64,000 nt of DNA, from positions 1 through 64,000 of the forward strand of contig NZ_JBQCER010000056.1 in the NCBI RefSeq assembly GCF_051960075.1. The letters run 5' to 3'. This document shows positions 8,239 through 16,463 of this stretch, piece after piece (within the stretch, counting starts at the first letter, position 1; the number at the start of each line of letters is the position of its first letter). Both the position numbers and the translations under genes were made by a program. Source of the stretch: Bordetella sp051960075 (GTDB lineage: Bacteria; Pseudomonadota; Gammaproteobacteria; Burkholderiales; Burkholderiaceae_B). The notes beneath the pieces were generated by a model, which saw nothing but the letters and a program-made list of their open reading frames with translations, had not been told where the DNA came from and ran no database searches.

Positions 8239-10104
8239 TTACAGATCGCCCAGGCGCCGCTCCAGCCTTTCCTTGGCCGCCAGCAATTCCTTAGGCAGCC
8301 TGTGGGCCAGCTTGTCGAAATGCGCCTCGTGCAGTTTCATTTCCTCGGTCCAGGCGCTCTTGTCGAAATCGGTCACAGTGTCGAACTGGGCGGCCGAGAA
8401 GTCCAGGCCGTTCCAGTTGATCTCGGCATAGGTGGGCGCGATGCCGAAGGCCGTTTCCTGGCCTGCCGCCTGGTCTTCGATGCGGTCGATCATCCACTTG
8501 AGCACGCGCATGTTCTCGCCGTAGCCGGGCCACACGAATTTGCCTTCGGCGTTTTTGCGGAACCAGTTGGTGGTGAAGATCCGGGGCAGCTTCGCGCTCT
8601 GGCCTTGTATCTTGGCGCCCAGGTCGAGCCAGTGTTGGAAATACTCGCTCATGTTGTAGCCCGCGAAGGGCAGCATGGCGAAGGGGTCGCGGCGCACCAC
8701 GCCCTGGGCGCCGAAGGCCGCAGCGGTGGTTTCCGAACCCATGGTGGCGGCCATGTAGACGCCTTCTACCCAGTCGCGCGATTCGGTGACCAGCGGCACG
8801 GTGGTCGAGCGGCGGCCGCCGAAGATGAAGGCATCGATCTTCACGCCGGCCGGGTCGTCCCAGGCGCTGTCCAACGCGGGGTTGTTGGTGGCGGCCACGG
8901 TGAAGCGCGCGTTGGGGTGGGCGGCCTTGGCGCCGGTCTCCTTGGCGATCGCGGGCGTCCAGTCCTTGCCTTGCCAGTCGATGAGATGGTCGGGCAGTTT
9001 GCCCGTGTCTTTCTCCATGCCTTCCCACCACACGTCGCCGTCGTCGGTCAGCGCCACGTTGGTGAAGATCACGTCCTTGCCCAGGCTCTTCATGCAGTTG
9101 GGGTTGGTGTGATAGTTGGTGCCGGGCGCCACGCCGAAATAGCCGGCCTCGGGGTTGATGGCGCGCAGGCTGCCGTCGGGCTGGGGCTTGATCCAGGCGA
9201 TGTCGTCGCCGATGGTCGTGACGTTCCAGCCGGCGAAGGCCGGGGGCGGCACGAGCATGGAAAAATTGGTCTTGCCGCAGGCGCTGGGGAAGGCGGCGGC
9301 AACGTGGTATTTGCGGCCGTCGGGCTTGGTTACGCCCAGGATCAGCATGTGCTCGGCCAGCCAGCCCTGGTCGCGGCCCATGATGGAGGCGATGCGCAGC
9401 GCGAAGCACTTCTTGCCCAGCAGCGCGTTGCCGCCGTAACCCGAGCCATAAGACCAGATCTCGCGCGTTTCGGGGTAGTGGACGATGTACTTGGTCTGGT
9501 TGCAAGGCCAGACGGTCTGGTCTTTCTCGCCGTGCTTGAGCGGCGCGCCGATGGTGTGCATGCAGGGCACGAATTCGCCCTTCTCGCCGATGACGTCGTA
9601 GACGGCGCGGCCCATGCGGGTCATGAGCTTCATGTTCACGGCCACATAGGCGCTGTCGGACAGTTCCACGCCCACATGCGCGATGGGGCTGCCCAGCGGG
9701 CCCATGGAAAACGGGATCACGTACATCGTGCGCCCGGCCATGCACCCGTCGAACAGCGGGCGCAGCGTGGCGCGCATGTCGGCGGGCGCCATCCAGTTGT
9801 TGGTGGGGCCGGCGTCTTCTTTCTTTTCGCTGCAGATGAAGGTGCGGTCTTCGACGCGGGCCACGTCCGACGGGTCGGTCCAGGCCAGGTAGCTGTTGGG
9901 GCGCTTGGCGGGGTTGAGTTTTTTGAAAGTGCCGGCATCGACAAGTTGCTGGCACAGGGCGTCGTATTCTTCCTGGCTGCCGTCGCACCAGTGGATTTTG
10001 GCCGGCTTGCACAGGGCGGCCATTTCGGCGACCCATGCGATGAGCTTGGGGTTTTTGACGTAGGCAGGAGCCTGAACGTTCAGGCTTTGCACGGATGCGT
10101 TCAT
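8239..10104 (-). CDS. pckG: phosphoenolpyruvate carboxykinase (GTP)
   Basis: A 621-residue enzyme that converts oxaloacetate and GTP to phosphoenolpyruvate, CO2 and GDP, the committed step of gluconeogenesis from organic acids. It is the GTP-type family: the nucleotide P-loop PSACGKTNFSML lies just before residue 290, FIFGGRRSTTVPLV follows at about 420, and YGSGYGGNALLGKKC precedes the P-loop. The ATG at 10104 has a GAAGGAA ribosome site; longer in-frame starts add a tail not seen in the family. A good sigma-70 promoter lies 94 bases upstream. PEP carboxylase is also in this window, so both directions of the PEP-oxaloacetate node are present. Confidence 0.96.
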   Translation of the reverse strand: MNASVQSLNVQAPAYVKNPKLIAWVAEMAALCKPAKIHWCDGSQEEYDALCQQLVDAGTFKKLNPAKRPNSYLAWTDPSDVARVEDRTFICSEKKEDAGPTNNWMAPADMRATLRPLFDGCMAGRTMYVIPFSMGPLGSPIAHVGVELSDSAYVAVNMKLMTRMGRAVYDVIGEKGEFVPCMHTIGAPLKHGEKDQTVWPCNQTKYIVHYPETREIWSYGSGYGGNALLGKKCFALRIASIMGRDQGWLAEHMLILGVTKPDGRKYHVAAAFPSACGKTNFSMLVPPPAFAGWNVTTIGDDIAWIKPQPDGSLRAINPEAGYFGVAPGTNYHTNPNCMKSLGKDVIFTNVALTDDGDVWWEGMEKDTGKLPDHLIDWQGKDWTPAIAKETGAKAAHPNARFTVAATNNPALDSAWDDPAGVKIDAFIFGGRRSTTVPLVTESRDWVEGVYMAATMGSETTAAAFGAQGVVRRDPFAMLPFAGYNMSEYFQHWLDLGAKIQGQSAKLPRIFTTNWFRKNAEGKFVWPGYGENMRVLKWMIDRIEDQAAGQETAFGIAPTYAEINWNGLDFSAAQFDTVTDFDKSAWTEEMKLHEAHFDKLAHRLPKELLAAKERLERRLGDL

Positions 10105-10197
10105 CGAAGTTCCTTCAAACGGGGGATCTGGTTTTTCAAAGAAGTCGCCGGGCAACGGCTTTGAAAAAACGGCTCGAAGAACCAGGGTAAAGGGTCG

Positions 10198-10226
10198 ATT
10201 CTAGGAAGATACTTTGGATTTGTCAG
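10198..10226 (-). promoter_or_regulatory. sigma-70 promoter of pckG
   Basis: Read on the minus strand, CTGACA (10226-10221) and TAGAAT (10203-10198) are separated by exactly 17 bases; each matches five of six consensus bases. The leader would be about 85-90 bases. Confidence 0.6.
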
Positions 10227-10328
10227 CAAAGGGTTCGGGGCCGGCGTGGTTATGTCGTCCGGGTAAACTCGTGCAAGACTGGACCGTGCATGTAGCCGAA
10301 TTTGTCCAGTATCTCGATTTTTTCATCC

Positions 10329-11084
10329 GTGAACTCTCCATTTTCCAGCTCCTGGCGAGAGCGTTTGACGCCCGCCGTGCGCATGGGGCTCTCCATTTCC
10401 GTGGCCACGGGTTTGTACGGGGTCTCGTTCGGCGCCCTCAGCGTGGCCGCGGGCCTGAGCGTGCTGCAGACCGCGGCGCTGAGTCTGTTGATGTTCACGG
10501 GCGGTTCGCAGTTCGCGTTCATCGGTGTGATCGCGGGCGGCGGCGCGGGCTCGGCGGCGCTGGGCGCGGCCAGTCTGCTGGGTGTGCGCAATGCGGTATA
10601 CGGCTTGCAGATGAGCCGCATGATCGGCCCGCGCGGTCTAGCTCGCTTTCTGGCAGCGCACTGGACGATCGACGAGTCCACGGCCACGGCCTCGAGCCAG
10701 AACGACGCGGCCGAGCAGCGCCGCGGTTTCTGGATCGCCGGCGGCGGCGTGTTTCTGCTCTGGAATCTGTTCACGCTGGTGGGCGCGCTGTTGGGTGATG
10801 CGCTGGGCGATCCGCGCCGTTTCGGCCTCGACGGCGCCGCGGTGGCTGCGTTTCTGGGGCTGCTGTGGCCGCGCCTGCGGGAGCGCGAGCCCGTGGCCCT
10901 AGCCCTGGTCTGCGGCGTGGTCACTGCCGTGGCCATTCCGCGTTTGCCCGCGGGCCTGCCGATTCTGTTGGCAGCCGCTGTCGGCGCCGCCTGGGGGGTG
11001 TGGCGTAGCCGCGCGCATGCCTTGCCGGCAGCGCCCGATATCGTGCCTGCCTGTACGTCGGAAGAAAGCAGGGAGGCATCGTGA
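10329..11084 (+). CDS. azlC: AzlC family branched-chain amino-acid exporter, large subunit
   Basis: The large membrane subunit (251 residues from the GTG at 10329) of an AzlCD-type exporter. It has GLSISVATGLYGVSFGALSVAAGLS near the N-terminus, LMFTGGSQFAFIGV near 57, and RNAVYGLQMSR near 85, all family landmarks, plus several further hydrophobic helices. The start is uncertain: a TTG at 10302 in the same frame would add nine residues, and neither has a clear ribosome site. Its stop overlaps the start of the small subunit, so the two are translationally coupled. Confidence 0.87.
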   Translation: MNSPFSSSWRERLTPAVRMGLSISVATGLYGVSFGALSVAAGLSVLQTAALSLLMFTGGSQFAFIGVIAGGGAGSAALGAASLLGVRNAVYGLQMSRMIGPRGLARFLAAHWTIDESTATASSQNDAAEQRRGFWIAGGGVFLLWNLFTLVGALLGDALGDPRRFGLDGAAVAAFLGLLWPRLREREPVALALVCGVVTAVAIPRLPAGLPILLAAAVGAAWGVWRSRAHALPAAPDIVPACTSEESREAS

Positions 11085-11392
11085 TCGCCGGCTTGTGGGG
11101 TTGGATCGCGGCGGCTTGCGCCATGGCCTATGCAACCAAGCTGCTCGGCTACAGCCTGCCCGCGCATTGGCTGAGCAATCCGCGCATGGGGCGTATTGCA
11201 GGCAGTCTCACGGTGGCGTTGCTGTCGTCGCTGACGGTGATGAACACCCTGGCCAGCGGCACGCAGATCGCCTTCGATGCGCGGCTGGGCGCGCTCGCGG
11301 CCGCGGGCGTCGCGTTGTGGCTGCGCCTGCCTTTCCTGGCCGTGGTCGTGATCGGCGCATTGGTTTGCGCCTTGCTGCGGTTGATGTTCTAG
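11081..11392 (+). CDS. azlD: AzlD family small membrane subunit
   Basis: A 103-residue protein with three to four hydrophobic helices, partner of AzlC in branched-chain amino-acid export. It begins with GTG inside the azlC stop (GTGA overlap), the usual coupling of this pair. The motif AYATKLLGYSLPAHWL near residue 13 and the short C-terminal helix fit the family. The gene ends in a very long hairpin that lies between it and the convergent MFS gene. Confidence 0.87.
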   Translation: MIAGLWGWIAAACAMAYATKLLGYSLPAHWLSNPRMGRIAGSLTVALLSSLTVMNTLASGTQIAFDARLGALAAAGVALWLRLPFLAVVVIGALVCALLRLMF

Positions 11393-11445
11393 GGCCTGTC
11401 AACGCTAAAAGGTGCGTGGCTCCTTTTAGCGTTGACAGGCCCTAG
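11389..11445. terminator. 24-bp perfect inverted repeat between convergent genes
   Basis: Two perfectly complementary 24-base arms, 11389-11412 and 11422-11445, flank a 9-base loop. The outer ends are CTAGGGCC/GGCCCTAG, and the loop-proximal ends AAAAGG/CCTTTT. The left arm contains the azlD stop codon and the right arm ends just before the MFS stop. It most likely works as a bidirectional terminator. Such a long perfect stem could also be a miniature repeat element; no second copy was seen in the window. Confidence 0.7.
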
Positions 11446-11446
11446 C

Positions 11447-12679
11447 CTAGGCTCGCGCTGTGCGCCGGCCGCCCTTGACGGTCAGCACGTATCCGGCCAG
11501 GCCGACCATCGGCCCGGGGACAAGCAGCCAGACCGCGTCCAGCCCCATCCGCGTCAACAGGTCGGTGGACAGCGAGATGGACGCGACGGTGATGGCAAAA
11601 CCGATGGAGGTCTGGATCGCCAGGGCCGATCCGACCAGGTCTGCGGGGCAACTGCGGGCTGAGAGCGCGGAGAACTGAGGCGAGTCTGCCACCACCGATG
11701 CGCCCCACACCAGCATGAGCGCGGCCATGGGCAGCGGCGGCATGACGGACCAGAACAAGGCGAAGACGGCGCCGCAAGCGCCAGAGAGCGCGAGGGCGCT
11801 CAATGCCACGGGTGCGCTGTCGAAGCGTCGGGTCAGCATGCCGCCCGCGATGCAGCCCAGCGCCCCGGCGCCGATGATCGCGAAAGACATGCCGGAGATT
11901 CCCCAATTGGGTGCGAGATGCGCAAGCGCCGTGTGCGAGACCAAAATGGGCACGATGGTCCAGAACGCATACAGCTCCCACATATGCCCGAAATAGCCCC
12001 AGGCCGCGGCGCGGAAAGGCCGGGCCTTGAAAGCCGACAACACGGCCGCCCGGCTGCCGATTGCGCCGGCATCGTTGCGCGTACGCTTGCGGGTGCCAGG
12101 CAAGTGCGGACCCTCTCCGAGGGCGTAAATGAGGCCGCCGCCGATAAGCGCGAGGACGGACGAGGCGAGGATCACGCTTTGCCAAGGCAGTCCCGCGCCC
12201 AGCTGACGCAGCAGATGCGGCAGCGCGGTGCCCAGCGTGAGCATGGCAACGAGTTGCGCGAGCGCCATGCCTGTGCGGCGCGGTTCCCAGCTGACGATGA
12301 GTTTCATCCCCAGCGGGTAAATGCCGGCCAGGGAAAAGCCCACGAGAAACCGATACAGCATGGCATCTGCAAGGCCATGGGAAAACCAGGCGAAGCAGGC
12401 GTTGAAAAAGGCGCCTGCAATGGCGCTGAGGGCAAAGATGCGGCTCGCGCGGAACCGGTCGGCCATGGCGGCCAGCGCCATGAACAGGGTTCCCGTGATG
12501 AAACCCGCCTGCACGGCGCTGGTCAGCCAGCCGATTTCGCTATTGCCGATATGCCAGGCTCGGGCCAGGTCTTGCGCGGCGCTGTTTGCGCTGAACCACA
12601 GGGACGTTCCCAGAAGCTGCGCCACCGCGATGACAGTCGAAGGCGTGGGCCGGTGGCGAGCAATGGAAGGGCTGTGCAT
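11447..12679 (-). CDS. MFS transporter, probable substrate porter of the monooxygenase locus
   Basis: A 410-residue major facilitator protein with about twelve hydrophobic helices. MFS landmarks include LGTSLWFSANSAAQDLAR near residue 23, the loop MADRFRASRIFALSAI in the first half, and YRFLVGFSLAGIYPLGMKL in helix 4-5. It is downstream of the flavin reductase (32-base gap) and monooxygenase on the same strand, so import or export of that enzyme's substrate is the simplest role. The ATG at 12679 is chosen because the longer frame runs through the reductase gene. Confidence 0.82.
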   Translation of the reverse strand: MHSPSIARHRPTPSTVIAVAQLLGTSLWFSANSAAQDLARAWHIGNSEIGWLTSAVQAGFITGTLFMALAAMADRFRASRIFALSAIAGAFFNACFAWFSHGLADAMLYRFLVGFSLAGIYPLGMKLIVSWEPRRTGMALAQLVAMLTLGTALPHLLRQLGAGLPWQSVILASSVLALIGGGLIYALGEGPHLPGTRKRTRNDAGAIGSRAAVLSAFKARPFRAAAWGYFGHMWELYAFWTIVPILVSHTALAHLAPNWGISGMSFAIIGAGALGCIAGGMLTRRFDSAPVALSALALSGACGAVFALFWSVMPPLPMAALMLVWGASVVADSPQFSALSARSCPADLVGSALAIQTSIGFAITVASISLSTDLLTRMGLDAVWLLVPGPMVGLAGYVLTVKGGRRTARA

Positions 12680-12711
12680 GGTCACTCGTGGTGCCGGCCT
12701 GTGGGCAGGCC

Positions 12712-13215
12712 CTAGGCGTGGGCCGCTTGCGCGGCGGGTTGCAGGCGATGAAAGTCGCGGCCGAAGTAGATCAGGCCGTCGCGGTCGTTCGCGCTGCGCA
12801 CGGCCTTGATCGCGCAGTAGAAGACGGTATGCGTGCCGACTTCGTTCATGGACATGATCTCGCAGTCCAGGGCGGCGACGCCGCCGATCAACGCGGGTGC
12901 GCCGGTTTCGAGGCGGTCCCACGCCGCGGCGGCGAAGCGCGATGCCATCGACGCGCCTGACGAAGAAAACAGCATTGCAAGATGGCGTTGATCTCCTGCC
13001 AGCACGTTGACGCAGAGATTGCCGTTCGCGCGGATCAAGGCGTTGTTCTTGCTGGCCCGGTTGATGCATACCAGCAGCGTGGGCGGTTCGTCGGTGACCG
13101 AGCAAACTGCCGAGACGGTACAGCCGGCCAGGCCGGCCGGGCCTTCGCTCGTGACGACGTTGACGGCCGCGCCCAGGCCCGACATGGCCTCTCGATACGT
13201 CGCTTTGTCGATCAT
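12712..13215 (-). CDS. flavin reductase (FMN-dependent monooxygenase component B)
   Basis: A 167-residue member of the flavin reductase-like family (HpaC/NtaB/SnaC type) that reduces FMN with NAD(P)H for a partner monooxygenase. Landmarks are MSGLGAAVNVVTSEGPAGLAGCTVSAVCSVTDEPP in the first third, given here as a region, then LLVCINRASKN, LCVNVLAGDQ and the C-terminal TVFYCAIKAV strand. The monooxygenase lies 56 bases upstream on the same strand, so the two are a two-component system. Its start at 13215 follows an AAGGAA ribosome site. Confidence 0.88.
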   Translation of the reverse strand: MIDKATYREAMSGLGAAVNVVTSEGPAGLAGCTVSAVCSVTDEPPTLLVCINRASKNNALIRANGNLCVNVLAGDQRHLAMLFSSSGASMASRFAAAAWDRLETGAPALIGGVAALDCEIMSMNEVGTHTVFYCAIKAVRSANDRDGLIYFGRDFHRLQPAAQAAHA

Positions 13216-13271
13216 GGTGGGTTCCTTGCGGGCTGAGGGGCCGGCCATGCATGGCCGGCCGCGATTGCCGC

Positions 13272-14636
13272 TCAAGCGCCTTTGGCGCGAAATCCGGCCG
13301 CGGGATGGGACGAGGGCAGGCGAGCCTGGCCAAACAGCTTTTCGCGATAGCAGCCGTCCTGGTAGGCGGTCTTGTAGACGCCGCGCTCCTGTAGTCGGGG
13401 GACCAGAAGTTCGATGACGTCGTCGAAGCATTCGGGCACGACGGTGCGCGACAGGTTGAAGCCATCGATGCCGGTATCGTCGCTCCACTCGATCAGTTGG
13501 GATGCGATCTGGTCCGCCGAGCCGACCCACGGCGTCTGGCGGCTGCCCAGCACCATCTGCTCGAGCAGTTTGCGGCGGGTCCATTGCGGGCCGCTGGCGC
13601 GCGTCATGGCCTCGACGTTCGAGACGATGGCCTGGCTCTTGCCGGTGTCGATAGGCTCGTCGATGTCGTACTTTGCAAAATCGATGCCGAGCGAGGCCGC
13701 GGCGTGAGCCAGCGCGCCTTCGGTGCTGACGTACTGGCGGTATTCTTCGAATTTCTCCCGGGCTTGCGCTTCGGTGCGGCCGACGATAAGCGTCGCCCCC
13801 ATGAACACCTTCACGTCTTCGGCGCGGCGGCCGAGCTGCACCGCCTGATTGCGGATGTCGCCGACGATTTCCCTGATGCCTTCTTTTTTCTGGCCGTTGA
13901 CGAAAACGCACTCGGCATGCGTGGCGGCGAATCTGCGTCCGCGCGCGGAGGCGCCGGCCTGATAGAGAACCGGGGTTCGCTGCGGGGAGGGCGCGCACAG
14001 ATGCATGGCGTCCACCTTGTATTGCGGCCCGGCGTGATGGATGACTCGGACCTTGCCTGGGTCGGCATAGAGGCCGCGCTGGCGATCCGCCAGTACGGCG
14101 TCGTCGTCCCAGCTGCCTTCCCACAGCTTGTAGACCAGCGACATGTATTCGTCGGCCAGGTCGTAGCGATCGTCATGGGCGATCTGGCCTTCGATGCCGA
14201 CGGCGCGCGCGGCGCTGTCGAGATAGCCCGTCACGATGTTCCAGCCGATGCGCCCGCCGGTCAGGTGATCCAGGGTGGACATGCGCCGGGCGAACAGGAA
14301 GGGCTGCTCGTAGATCAGGTTTGCCGTGACGCCGAAACCCAGGTGCCGGGTCACGGCCGCCATGGCCGGGATAAGCAGCGTCGGGTCGTTGACCGGCACC
14401 TGCGCCGCGCTGCGCAAGGCCGCATTGGCATTGCCGCCGTAGACGTCGTAGACGCCGACCACGTCGGCGAAGAAGATGCCGTCGAACAGGCCCGCTTCGA
14501 GTCTTTTGGCGTACTCTACCCAGTATTGCAGTTCGCCGTGGCGGGCCGACTGGTCGCGCGGATGGGTCCACAGGCCTTGCTGGATGTGGCCCACGCAGTT
14601 CATGTCGAAGGCGTTGAAGCGGATTTCACGTGGCAT
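13272..14636 (-). CDS. FMN-dependent monooxygenase of the NtaA/SnaA/DszA family
   Basis: A 454-residue bacterial-luciferase-like oxygenase that uses reduced FMN and O2 to attack an organic sulfur, nitrogen or aminoacid-like substrate. The first 60 residues carry the family's NAFDMNCVGH and FDGIFFADVVGVYDVYGG motifs. LTGGRIGWNIVTGYLDSAARAVG (about 125-150) is the FMN-phosphate region, and PVLYQAGASARGRRFAA follows in the middle. Family length is about 440-460. The substrate cannot be told from sequence: NTA, dibenzothiophene sulfone, dimethyl sulfone and S-alkyl-cysteine enzymes all share this fold. It is the first gene of a minus-strand operon with reductase and transporter, divergent from a cupin regulator. 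Confidence 0.88.
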   Translation of the reverse strand: MPREIRFNAFDMNCVGHIQQGLWTHPRDQSARHGELQYWVEYAKRLEAGLFDGIFFADVVGVYDVYGGNANAALRSAAQVPVNDPTLLIPAMAAVTRHLGFGVTANLIYEQPFLFARRMSTLDHLTGGRIGWNIVTGYLDSAARAVGIEGQIAHDDRYDLADEYMSLVYKLWEGSWDDDAVLADRQRGLYADPGKVRVIHHAGPQYKVDAMHLCAPSPQRTPVLYQAGASARGRRFAATHAECVFVNGQKKEGIREIVGDIRNQAVQLGRRAEDVKVFMGATLIVGRTEAQAREKFEEYRQYVSTEGALAHAAASLGIDFAKYDIDEPIDTGKSQAIVSNVEAMTRASGPQWTRRKLLEQMVLGSRQTPWVGSADQIASQLIEWSDDTGIDGFNLSRTVVPECFDDVIELLVPRLQERGVYKTAYQDGCYREKLFGQARLPSSHPAAGFRAKGA

Positions 14637-14699
14637 GTCGGATTCCCTGTGTCGTGCCGGGCAAATCCCGGCGCGGCGCCGTGCAGGTCTTTCGTCGGC

Positions 14700-14735
14700 G
14701 CCTGTCCACTATAATAGACGTTAGACTACGATAAA
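14700..14735. promoter_or_regulatory. divergent control region, monooxygenase operon / cupin regulator
   Basis: A perfect TATAAT (14710-14715) faces the plus-strand regulator; no good -35 is visible, suggesting an activated promoter. Two direct TAGAC repeats (14715-14719 and 14722-14726) seven bases apart overlap it and are a candidate binding site for the adjacent HTH protein. Confidence 0.35.
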
Positions 14736-14767
14736 AGCTAGCGTCCGCCATTGCCGGATCTCGATCG

Positions 14768-15334
14768 ATGAACAGCCCCTTGCCCGATCCCTCTCTTGCC
14801 ATCGCCCATCGCATTCGCATCGAGCGCGAGGCAAGGGGGTGGTCGCTGGGCGACCTGGCGGAAAAGTCCGGCGTGTCCAAGGCCATGATCAGCAAGGTGG
14901 AGCGTTGCGAGGCCAGTCCCACCGCGACGATCCTGGGAAGGCTGTCCGGCGCCTTCGGTCTGCAGCTCTCGGTGCTGCTGGCCTTGGCGGAACGCACGGG
15001 AGAGCGCCTGAGCCGGGCGCACGCCCAGTCCGTCTGGATCGATCCTGAGACCGGCTATGAGCGCAGGGTAATCTCGCCTCAGAACGGGGCGGCGCTCGAA
15101 TTGATCCAGGTAACCCTGCCTGCGGGCGTGCGCGTGGCCTATCCCGCCAGCGCGTTTGTCTTCCAGCATCAGCAGATCTGGGTTCTGGACGGAACCCTGA
15201 CCTTCGAGGAAGGCGGCGCGACGCATGTGTTGAACGCGGGAGACTGCCTGCAGCTTGGCCTGCCCTGCGATTGCGCTTTTCACAACACGCAGGATGCGCC
15301 TTGCGTCTATGCGGTGGCGCTCATCCGGCGATAG
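14768..15334 (+). CDS. XRE-family regulator with C-terminal cupin domain
   Basis: A 188-residue transcription factor. Residues about 10-70 are a Cro/CI-type helix-turn-helix (WSLGDLAEKSGVSKAMISKVERCEASPTATILGRLSGAFG region). Residues about 105-185 form a small cupin barrel (HQQIWVLDGTLTFEEGG, LNAGDCLQLGLPCDCAFHN) that probably binds a small ligand. It is transcribed away from the monooxygenase operon across a 131-base gap, so local control of that operon is likely (inference). A Ser/Cys-rich cupin and sulfur-type monooxygenase would fit a sulfur or amino-acid derived inducer, but this is not shown. Confidence 0.85.
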   Translation: MNSPLPDPSLAIAHRIRIEREARGWSLGDLAEKSGVSKAMISKVERCEASPTATILGRLSGAFGLQLSVLLALAERTGERLSRAHAQSVWIDPETGYERRVISPQNGAALELIQVTLPAGVRVAYPASAFVFQHQQIWVLDGTLTFEEGGATHVLNAGDCLQLGLPCDCAFHNTQDAPCVYAVALIRR

Positions 15335-15371
15335 CCCGGCGCCTGTCGAGGCGCCCGCGCCCGCTGCGGCG

Positions 15372-16295
15372 TCAGAAGATCGACCGCCCGGTCAGCGTGG
15401 TCAATAGCTCCAGGGATCGGACGCCGGCCAGCGAGTTGCCGTTCGCGTCGAGCCCGGGAGACCAGACGCACACCGCCATTTCTCCCGGCAGCACGGCGAC
15501 GATGCCGCCGCCCACTCCGCTTTTGGCGGGCAGGCCCACGCGATAGACGAAGTCTCCCGCGGCATCGTATGTGCCGCAAGTGAGCATGAGCGCGGAGAGC
15601 CGCTTTGAGGAGCTCACGTCCAGCACGCGCTCGCCTCCAGCCGGCGAGACGCCGCCGTTGGCCAGAAAGAGCGCCGCGCGCGCGACTTCCACGCAGTTCA
15701 TCGAGATCGCGCATTGTCGGCAGTACGCGTCGATCACGTCGTCGGCGGGCATCTCCAGATTGCCGAAGCTGGCGATGAAATGCGCCATGGCGCGATTGCG
15801 CTCGGCGTGTTCGAGCTCGGACTTGGCCACGCGCAGGTCGTAACTGATGTCGCGCTCGCCTGTGAGCCGTCGTATGAAATCGACGAGCGCGTTTTCAGCG
15901 CGCACGAAGCGGCGGCACAGCACGTCGGTGACGACCAGTGCGCCCGCATTGATGAAGGGGTTGCGCGGCTTGCCGCGCTCGCTTTCGAGCTGCACGAGCG
16001 AGTTGAACGCAGTGCCCGAGGGTTCGCGGCCGACGCGTTCCCACAGCGCGTCGCCGAGCAACTGGAAAGCCAGCGTGCAGGCGAACAGCTTGGAGATGCT
16101 CTGGATCGAGAAGCGCACGTCGGCGTCGCCGGTGCAAAAGACCTGCCCGTCGACGGTGACGATGGCCATGCCGAAATGATCGGCGCGCACGCCGGCCAGC
16201 TCCGGGATGTAATCGGCCACGCGGCCGGCCGTGCGCCACGGCTCGATTTCGCGTTGAATCCGTTCGATGATTTCTTGATAGTTCGCAGGGCTCAT
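15372..16295 (-). CDS. glsA: glutaminase
   Basis: A 307-residue serine-dependent beta-lactamase-like amidohydrolase that splits glutamine to glutamate and ammonia. The catalytic Ser-x-x-Lys lies in FSIQSISKLFACTLAFQ near residue 62. GKPRNPFINAGALVVTD (about 107-123), SFGNLEMPADDVIDAYCRQCAI and the C-terminal AKSGVGGGIVAVLPG block match bacterial GlsA. The ATG at 16295 gives the E. coli GlsB length (308); an upstream GTG at 16322 adds nine residues and is less likely. The neighbour is a divergent proline-racemase-family gene. Confidence 0.95.
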   Translation of the reverse strand: MSPANYQEIIERIQREIEPWRTAGRVADYIPELAGVRADHFGMAIVTVDGQVFCTGDADVRFSIQSISKLFACTLAFQLLGDALWERVGREPSGTAFNSLVQLESERGKPRNPFINAGALVVTDVLCRRFVRAENALVDFIRRLTGERDISYDLRVAKSELEHAERNRAMAHFIASFGNLEMPADDVIDAYCRQCAISMNCVEVARAALFLANGGVSPAGGERVLDVSSSKRLSALMLTCGTYDAAGDFVYRVGLPAKSGVGGGIVAVLPGEMAVCVWSPGLDANGNSLAGVRSLELLTTLTGRSIF

Positions 16296-16463
16296 TGCTG
16301 GCGGCGTCTGATGAAAGATCACGGGCGCGGGCCGAGATGATACTGCCTAAAGAACGGGTTGCCGAGCTGCGCTGAGTACACTTGCCGGCACAAGCCGCCG
16401 GGCGCGGGATCGACCGATCCGCGGCCGGGCCGGCGCAACCAAGCCCCGAAGGAATAGCCAGGA

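Noticed and set aside
8302..10164. Plus-strand open frame opposite pckG
   Set aside because: Antisense shadow of a certain gene, rich in Gly/His/Val repeats, no ribosome site and no family match.
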